Shown: positions 5,401 to 9,675 of the stretch, piece after piece
Layout: the number at the start of each line of letters is the position of its first letter
Numbering within the stretch: the stretch's first letter is position 1
Origin: Terriglobales bacterium
Lineage (GTDB): Bacteria > Acidobacteriota > Terriglobia > Terriglobales > Gp1-AA117
Assembly: GCA_030150795.1 (NCBI GenBank)
Contig: JASLFF010000011.1
Coordinates: 1-9,675, forward strand
DNA: 9,675 nucleotides
Direction: 5' to 3'
Translations under genes and position numbers: made by a program
Notes under the pieces: model-generated
Database searches by the model: none
What the model saw: only the letters and a program-made list of their open reading frames with translations
What the model was told of the DNA's origin: nothing

Positions 5401-7063
5401 AGTCCGTAGTATTTCCTGATAGATCAGGCGGCCCTGCCGTTTTCAAAAGCTGAATAATCATCATCTGAATCTTTACTTCCTCGGCATAAATGGCAATGAT
5501 GTTGGGACTCCAGACAGGTTCAACCGTCGAAAAACCTCCACCCGCATTCAAGGCTTCGTAAACCGTTGTAGAACAGTTCTGTTTAGTTGAATCCCAAACC
5601 TTGTTGGGATTACTCTTGAAGGCATTCCACCATGCGGCAATTGCCGCCTCGTCAAGACCATCTATGTGAATAACCTTGTCCGCGGGTCGCTCTTCATCAC
5701 TTATGTCGTCTTCAGGCTTCCGTCCGGTAATGGCCGGAGCGTGATACACATTATCTTTAATGCAGCCGCATGGCGTCTTTTTCGGAGTTCTCGGAGCTAC
5801 ATCGGGCCACCAGCTAATGTAGGTTCCATCTGCAAGCATTGCTGCGGAATGGCCAAAAAAATCTCCCTTTGGGTACCAGATAAAGGCATCAAGAAGGCCA
5901 AGCGGATCAATCGAAGTGGTGGGTCGATTGTGTACGTATCTATAGTTGTTTGCACCTGCCTTGAATTGCATTGGATCCTGAGTCAGGAATCTGCCTGCAT
6001 CTGGGTCGTAGTATCTGGCGCGATAGTAATAAAGGCCCGTTTCAGCATCCCACTCTCTTCCGGTATACCGGAACGGCTGCGTGAATGTGCCTGTGGAGGA
6101 CGTCACATTGCCAAAGGAGTCATATACAAAGCTGTCGCTGATCGTTCCCGCTGACGTGCTGAGGGACGTAACGGAACCCAATCCGTCGGCTTGGTAGAAC
6201 TTCCAGGTTGCACCACGATAGACCGCCAGAGGCTCATCAATGCCAGATCCGAAGACGTATCGGGCAGCCAAATTCCCGGCTCCGTCAGTTTCCACACTTA
6301 GATTGGCTCCGTCGTACACGTACACGCTCCCGCCTTTTTGTATTCTCCTACCGAACGGGTCATATTTGAAAGTTACGGTAGTCTGGTTCGGCGGTTGAAC
6401 TGACGTCAGGCGATTCTCAAAATCCCATGTGAAAGTCGATGTTCCAGTTCTGTCAGCCTTGGAAAGCGTATTGCCGTTGTTGTCGTAGGTGTAAGAAGTA
6501 GATGACCCTGCTGCCGTGATCTCATTTGAGCTGTTGTAGGCATAACTCGGGACCGAGAGCGAGCTGAGCCGGTTGCCCACCGGATCAAAAGTATATGCCT
6601 CGGTGCTGCTGGCTCCCTGGGTCACGCCGGTAAGCTGGTAGATATTGTCATATCCGTAATTTGAAACCGTGCTGTTCAGTTGGTTGGCCTTGCTGGTGCG
6701 GTTGCCAGCCAGATCATATGCGTAGGTGGCTCCGTCAAGAGTGTTTACACCTAATTTGTGCAAAACGGATTGCAGGTGCGAAACCGGATCATATCCGTAG
6801 CTCGTTGTGATTCCATTCGGCCTAACGAGCTGCGTTCTGCGGCTTAAAGCGTCATAACCCATTGTGAACTGACCGGCGCCGGAATCTGTCAGCGTGGTGA
6901 GTCGGTTCAGCATGTCATAGGCGTAGGTATTGGTGCTGCCGTCGGGCGCGGTGAAGCTCGTCCGATTCGAAGCAGCGTCATACGCATAAGAATTAGAGAA
7001 CGTTGGCGCTGGAGTGCCCGGCAGGAACGCGTACTGCGTGGTAGTCCCGATCAGCCGGCCCAT
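5399..7063 (-). CDS. Rhs-B: orphan Rhs core with papain-like candidate toxin tail B
   Basis: A 554-residue YD-repeat protein without signal or N-terminal domains, far shorter than full-length Rhs proteins. The first start codon is ATG 7063 (MGRLIGTTTQY) with no ribosome site. The same frame is open and Rhs-like upstream to a TAG at 7234-7232, with no start codon in it, so this is a 5'-truncated cassette. YD repeats fill residues 1-390 (for example NTYAYDMLNRLTTL, YDPFGRRIQKGG, TGREWDAETGLYYYRARYYD, GRFLTQDPMQF), ending in an intact DPLGL boundary. Tail B (164 residues, 5893-5402) contains GHSAAMLADGTYISWWPD, CGC, IHIDGLDEAAIAAWWNAF and QNCSTTVYEALNAGGG. A His (tail residue 15) preceding a Cys (107) by about 90 residues, with the Cys at a helix start, suggests a permuted papain-like (NlpC/P60-LRAT type) hydrolase. 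This is a reading by eye. Its partner is the coupled lipoprotein downstream. Confidence 0.88.
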   Translation of the reverse strand: MGRLIGTTTQYAFLPGTPAPTFSNSYAYDAASNRTSFTAPDGSTNTYAYDMLNRLTTLTDSGAGQFTMGYDALSRRTQLVRPNGITTSYGYDPVSHLQSVLHKLGVNTLDGATYAYDLAGNRTSKANQLNSTVSNYGYDNIYQLTGVTQGASSTEAYTFDPVGNRLSSLSVPSYAYNSSNEITAAGSSTSYTYDNNGNTLSKADRTGTSTFTWDFENRLTSVQPPNQTTVTFKYDPFGRRIQKGGSVYVYDGANLSVETDGAGNLAARYVFGSGIDEPLAVYRGATWKFYQADGLGSVTSLSTSAGTISDSFVYDSFGNVTSSTGTFTQPFRYTGREWDAETGLYYYRARYYDPDAGRFLTQDPMQFKAGANNYRYVHNRPTTSIDPLGLLDAFIWYPKGDFFGHSAAMLADGTYISWWPDVAPRTPKKTPCGCIKDNVYHAPAITGRKPEDDISDEERPADKVIHIDGLDEAAIAAWWNAFKSNPNKVWDSTKQNCSTTVYEALNAGGGFSTVEPVWSPNIIAIYAEEVKIQMMIIQLLKTAGPPDLSGNTTD

Positions 7064-7081
7064 GTTGTCATAGGCAAAGCC
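7044..7081. repeat. 38-bp core identity block, copy in Rhs-B
   Basis: These 38 bases, coding for the YDNMGRLIGT region of the core, are identical to 9595-9632 in Rhs-A. The flanks also match closely, with scattered differences. It is the longest perfect match between core copies that I spotted and a natural site for homologous recombination between main gene and orphan. Confidence 0.85.
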
Positions 7082-7317
7082 ATACGTACCCGTGGGATCG
7101 GTGACCTGCTTGAGCTGGCCTTTGGCGTCATAAACAAACTGCGTGATGCTGGACGCCGTGGGCGCGTCCGGCTTGGGCGAGGTTACTGTCAGCAGGCAAC
7201 AGTAGATACTGTGCTCCCGCAGGTAGCTGCCCTAGTTCCGTCTGAAAATATCGCGTAAAGAAATGCGCTTTAGCAGCCGCTAGGTAGCAACAAAAAGGCC
7301 CCGAAGTATGAGCATAA
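7064..7317. other. Junction zone upstream of Rhs-B
   Basis: From 7064 to about 7170 the minus strand still codes for Rhs core in frame with Rhs-B (ITQFVYDAKGQLKQVTDPTG, then TYGFAYDN), but no start codon precedes it. The frame runs on to a TAG at 7234-7232 through non-repeat sequence (YLREHSIYCCLLTV). The remaining bases up to lipoprotein gene A hold no recognisable gene. A 70-codon frame from 7340 (with AHFFTRYFQTELGQLPAGAQ) crosses into the Rhs sequence out of frame and is probably not a gene, though its first part might be a relic. This stretch is where the truncated 5' end of cassette B was joined. Confidence 0.5.
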
Positions 7318-7327
7318 TCATCCGGGC
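7292..7327 (-). terminator. Possible imperfect intrinsic terminator after lipoprotein gene A
   Basis: On the minus strand GCCCGGA (7327-7321) can pair with TCGGGGC (7305-7299 region) with one G-G mismatch and a loop of about 15 bases, followed by CTTTTTG (five T). The stem begins in the last codons of the lipoprotein gene. The long loop and mismatch make it weak. Confidence 0.25.
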
Positions 7328-7962
7328 TGTCCGCGCTCATGTAAAACTAACCCCCTTAAATTGGATGGGATTCGAAGCCATCCAAAACGGGTGTAGGGAT
7401 ATCCATCACAAACTTGATAGACACGACCTTTTTGTCCATCACGCACACGGTAAACCATAATGTTCCTGCCATCAGCTAAATTCCGGGCACACGGTCCCTT
7501 TTCCCAAGTTCCAGCCTTTTCCACGTACATTAGATACTCTGATTGCGGTGACCAGTACAACGGCGTCAGAACCTTATTGCCATCAAAAAGCGTTCTCTGA
7601 ATTGCCCCTTTGGAATCTGCCAACACAAATTTGTTGTCACGAGTGCGGTATGTGATCCATTTGCCATCAGGAGACCGTTGAGCATCTGTACTAGCGGGAA
7701 TTTCTGTGGGACTGTTTGCGTCCTTGTATTCCTCCGCGAGCTTACTTGCGTCCTGGGCCGGAACCGTGAACTGCTTCGTGGCCGGGTTGACGCCGAATAC
7801 AATGATTTCGAGTTTTTGGCCATCCATCCAACCGATGCTTAAGCCTTCCTTGCGTTCTTTGTTCGTCAGCTCCTCCAGCATATCTTTCGACGGTGCTGAC
7901 TTGCTACACGAAGATGTTAACCCTAAACACATGACTATGAGCAGTTTGATCTTCAGGTTCAT
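7318..7962 (-). CDS. Candidate lipoprotein immunity protein A (TolB-like blades)
   Basis: A 214-residue lipoprotein directly behind Rhs-A. The start is ATG 7962 (MNLKIKLLIVMCLG); a TTG one codon earlier is less likely. The signal peptide ends at LTSSC with the lipid Cys at residue 19 (threonine at -3 is unusual but tolerated). The mature part starts with a charged helix (KDMLEELTNKERKEG) and then shows two blades resembling TolB/WD40-type propeller repeats: RSPDGKWITYRTRDNKFVLA and YWSPQSEYLMYVEKAGTW. It ends with RVRDGQKGRVYQVCDGYPYT and FGWLRIPSNLRG. Two blades are too few for a closed propeller, so it may be a small beta-sheet variant. The final residues LVLHERGQPG could be read-through into junction DNA. 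GAGGGG nine bases before the start is a usable ribosome site. The role as antidote to tail A is inferred from position and envelope targeting. Confidence 0.82.
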   Translation of the reverse strand: MNLKIKLLIVMCLGLTSSCSKSAPSKDMLEELTNKERKEGLSIGWMDGQKLEIIVFGVNPATKQFTVPAQDASKLAEEYKDANSPTEIPASTDAQRSPDGKWITYRTRDNKFVLADSKGAIQRTLFDGNKVLTPLYWSPQSEYLMYVEKAGTWEKGPCARNLADGRNIMVYRVRDGQKGRVYQVCDGYPYTRFGWLRIPSNLRGLVLHERGQPG

Positions 7963-7992
7963 CAACTATTTCCCCTCATCAACTATTTTCCC
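7959..7992. repeat. 17-bp tandem duplication at the Rhs-A / lipoprotein A junction
   Basis: TCATCAACTATTTCCCC (7959-7975) is followed without a gap by TCATCAACTATTTTCCC (7976-7992), with one mismatch. On the minus strand each copy carries GGGRAAATAGTTGATGA, so the duplication repeats the Rhs-A stop-codon region and the start region of the lipoprotein gene. The distal copy supplies the ATG actually used; the proximal ATG opens only a five-codon ORF. Confidence 0.9.
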
Positions 7993-9675
7993 TGCCAGAA
8001 TGGCACGGAGAAAATAGGGGCCCCGAACCAATTTAGGTTTAGATTGATACCGCAGCCGCCAAATGTTCCATTCAGCCAAGTATTGCTGTTCGGACCAAAT
8101 ACCGGATGATAAGCGGGATGTACGCCTTGCCCATTCGCGGCTTGATATCCCGCTGCACTGTTGATTAGACAACTGGCGGTATCGCACTTCGCGGTACCGT
8201 TGTAGTAAGTGATATTGCCCGTGAAGGGATCAAGCGGCCTGCCGCCTTGCGATTCCTGAGTAGTATTCCAGCCTTGAAGTTCGCCGTTTATAGGCCCACC
8301 ACTCAATGCATGCTCTTTTCCATCACTGTCTATAACTCTCGCATCGCAGTGTTGAGCTCCGATCCGACCTAAATGGGCATATTCAATTCCACGACATCGA
8401 ACCACGATTCGGCACTTTTTATTCTTGCAATCAGGGCTCAAGCCGCTTGAATCTGTGAAAGTCTCAGGATTGTTATTGACGTAACGATAAAAATTAACTC
8501 CGCCGCCATTGAAGTGAAGCGGATCTTCGCTGATGAATCTGCCGGTAGCCGAGTCAAGGTACCTCGCTCGCAGGTAATAGAGTCCCGTTTCTGAATCGAG
8601 TTCGCGCCCGGTGTAACGGTACGGATTGACGAACGAGCCAGTTGAGGCCGCGGTGTCGCCGAAGGCGTCATTTGTATACGAAGTCGACATTGCACCTGTA
8701 GGATCTGTTAATGAAGTAACAGAGCCGAGGCCACTCTGCTGGTAAAAACCAGTTGTTCCCGACCTCATTTCGGCAAAAGGTTGATCGATGTCTTCGCCCT
8801 GTGTGTATCTGGCAAACAGATTTCCCGCGCCATCAACTTCCTCAATAACATTCGCGCCGTCGTAGACATAATTCGCCGTGCCAGATGAGGAACTCTTCTG
8901 GATTCTCTTGGCGAAGGGATCGTATTTGTACGTTACAGTCCCGCCGGAGCCTAGAAGAGTTACGCTGGTCAAACGATTTTCGAAGTCCCAGTTGTATGTT
9001 GTCGTCCCGCTGGAGTCGATTTTGGTCAGCGTGTTTCCGTTGCCGTCATAGGTGAAGGCGGCGTTGGGGGTGGAGGTCAGTTCATTCGACGAGTTGTATG
9101 CGTACGGAGACATGCCCAGTGACGAGAGCCTATTTCCAACCGCGTCATAAGAGTAGCTCTCGGTGGTCGCTGTCCCCTGGGTGACTTGAGTGAGCTGGTA
9201 AGTCGGATCATAGGTGTACTGCTCAGTTATGTTGTTGAGGTAATTGGTTTTAGCGGTGCGATTTCCGGCATTGTCATACGTGTACTCAGCGCCGTCCAGA
9301 GTCACCGTTCCTGCCTTATGTAACACGTTCAACAGGCGCGACAGGGAATCGTAGCCGTACGTGGTGTTGACGCCGTTGGGGCGGTTCAGTGCTGTGCGGC
9401 GGCTGAGCGAGTCATAGTTGAAACCGAACTGGCCAGTCAGCGAGTTGGTCAGCGTGGCGAGCCGGTTCAGGGCGTCATAAGCATACGTGTTGGTGCTTCC
9501 GTCGGGCGCAGTGAAGCTGGTGCGATTTGACGCTGCGTCATAGCCATACGCGTTTGAGTAAGTGATTCCCGGCAGGAACGAATACTGCGTGGTGGTCCCG
9601 ATCAGCCGGCCCATGTTGTCATAGGCAAAGCCGTACGTGCCGGTGGGATCGGAGACCTGTTTGATCTTTCCCGCC
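7983..9675 (-). CDS. Rhs-A: YD-repeat protein with Cys-rich candidate toxin tail A (5' end outside window)
   Basis: The C-terminal 564 or so residues of an Rhs/YD-repeat protein, open to the right edge, so this may be the main full-length Rhs of the locus. The visible core has many YD repeats (NTYAYDALNRLATL, TYGYDSLSRLLNVL, TYDNAGNRTAKTNY, YDPFAKRIQKSS) and the Rhs-type end DEPFAEMRSG-like ...QPFAEMRSGTTGFYQQ, TGRELDSETGLYYLRARYLD, GRFISEDPLHF and NFYRYVNNNP. The boundary reads TDSSGL instead of DPxGL, so the Asp is kept but the Pro is lost. Tail A (151 residues, 8438-7986) is rich in Cys: CKNKKC, RCRG, AQHCDARVIDSDGKEHALSG, KCDTASCLINSAAGY, then HPVFGPNSNTW and FGGCGINLNLNW. The His-Cys near residue 30, the CxxxxC and the GPNSNTW motif suggest an enzyme, perhaps also papain-like, but I cannot assign it. 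Lipoprotein A follows 20 bases later. Confidence 0.9.
   Translation of the reverse strand, partial: AGKIKQVSDPTGTYGFAYDNMGRLIGTTTQYSFLPGITYSNAYGYDAASNRTSFTAPDGSTNTYAYDALNRLATLTNSLTGQFGFNYDSLSRRTALNRPNGVNTTYGYDSLSRLLNVLHKAGTVTLDGAEYTYDNAGNRTAKTNYLNNITEQYTYDPTYQLTQVTQGTATTESYSYDAVGNRLSSLGMSPYAYNSSNELTSTPNAAFTYDGNGNTLTKIDSSGTTTYNWDFENRLTSVTLLGSGGTVTYKYDPFAKRIQKSSSSGTANYVYDGANVIEEVDGAGNLFARYTQGEDIDQPFAEMRSGTTGFYQQSGLGSVTSLTDPTGAMSTSYTNDAFGDTAASTGSFVNPYRYTGRELDSETGLYYLRARYLDSATGRFISEDPLHFNGGGVNFYRYVNNNPETFTDSSGLSPDCKNKKCRIVVRCRGIEYAHLGRIGAQHCDARVIDSDGKEHALSGGPINGELQGWNTTQESQGGRPLDPFTGNITYYNGTAKCDTASCLINSAAGYQAANGQGVHPAYHPVFGPNSNTWLNGTFGGCGINLNLNWFGAPIFSVPFWQGK
9595..9632. repeat. 38-bp core identity block, copy in Rhs-A
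   Basis: Identical to 7044-7081 in Rhs-B, in the same strand and reading frame. Another closely matching core block links Rhs-A (about 9108-9175) with Rhs-C (about 4728-4800), in the segment coding for DAVGNRLSSLGMSPY. Confidence 0.85.

Noticed and set aside
7128..7340. 70-residue minus-strand ORF between lipoprotein A and Rhs-B
   Set aside because: Its second half is Rhs core DNA read out of frame and it has no ribosome site or family features; kept only as a possible relic.
2341..9675. CRISPR array or tandem DNA repeat as explanation of the recurring motifs
   Set aside because: The recurrence is at protein level (YD repeats of about 20 residues with variable DNA) and between gene copies; there are no short identical repeats with regular unique spacers.

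Overview
The window reads as chromosomal DNA of a bacterium with moderate GC content and an outer membrane. The evidence is a Wza-type polysaccharide-export protein, two lipoboxes and Shine-Dalgarno sites of GGAGG type. Abundant YD-repeat (Rhs) fragments beside SLBB exporters and a ParB-like gene of this style are what I would expect from soil Acidobacteria. That assignment is inference from style, not proof.

Layout. (1) Positions 1-1103, minus strand: start of a polysaccharide export protein, running off the left edge. (2) 1438-1514, plus strand: tRNA-Arg(TCT) with encoded CCA. (3) About 1853-2341, plus strand: a ParB-like gene broken by three single-base frameshifts and cut off at its 3' end. 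(4) 2341-9675, all minus strand: a chain of four Rhs/YD-repeat core pieces, read from right to left. Rhs-A (right edge to 7983) carries toxin-like tail A and is followed by lipoprotein A. Rhs-B (7063-5399) carries tail B and is followed by lipoprotein B. Rhs-C (about 4901-3596, decayed) carries tail C and is followed by a soluble partner C and a one-repeat ankyrin ORF. Rhs-D (about 2894-2341) is a core-only remnant that abuts the broken ParB gene.

Working model. Rhs-A may be the 3' end of the full-length Rhs protein. B, C and D look like successively displaced orphan cassettes: each keeps a piece of the conserved core, an unrelated C-terminal tail and, for B and C, its own downstream partner. 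This is the known architecture of Rhs/polymorphic-toxin loci, where core homology lets orphan tails recombine onto the main gene. Decay increases away from Rhs-A: A and B are open, C has a nonsense codon and two frameshifts, and D has lost its tail. The three tail/partner pairs are unlike one another. Two partners have lipoprotein signals, suggesting that tails A and B act in the periplasm or at the envelope. None of the three tails could be given a firm biochemical activity by eye; tail B has a His-then-Cys layout that fits a permuted papain-like fold.
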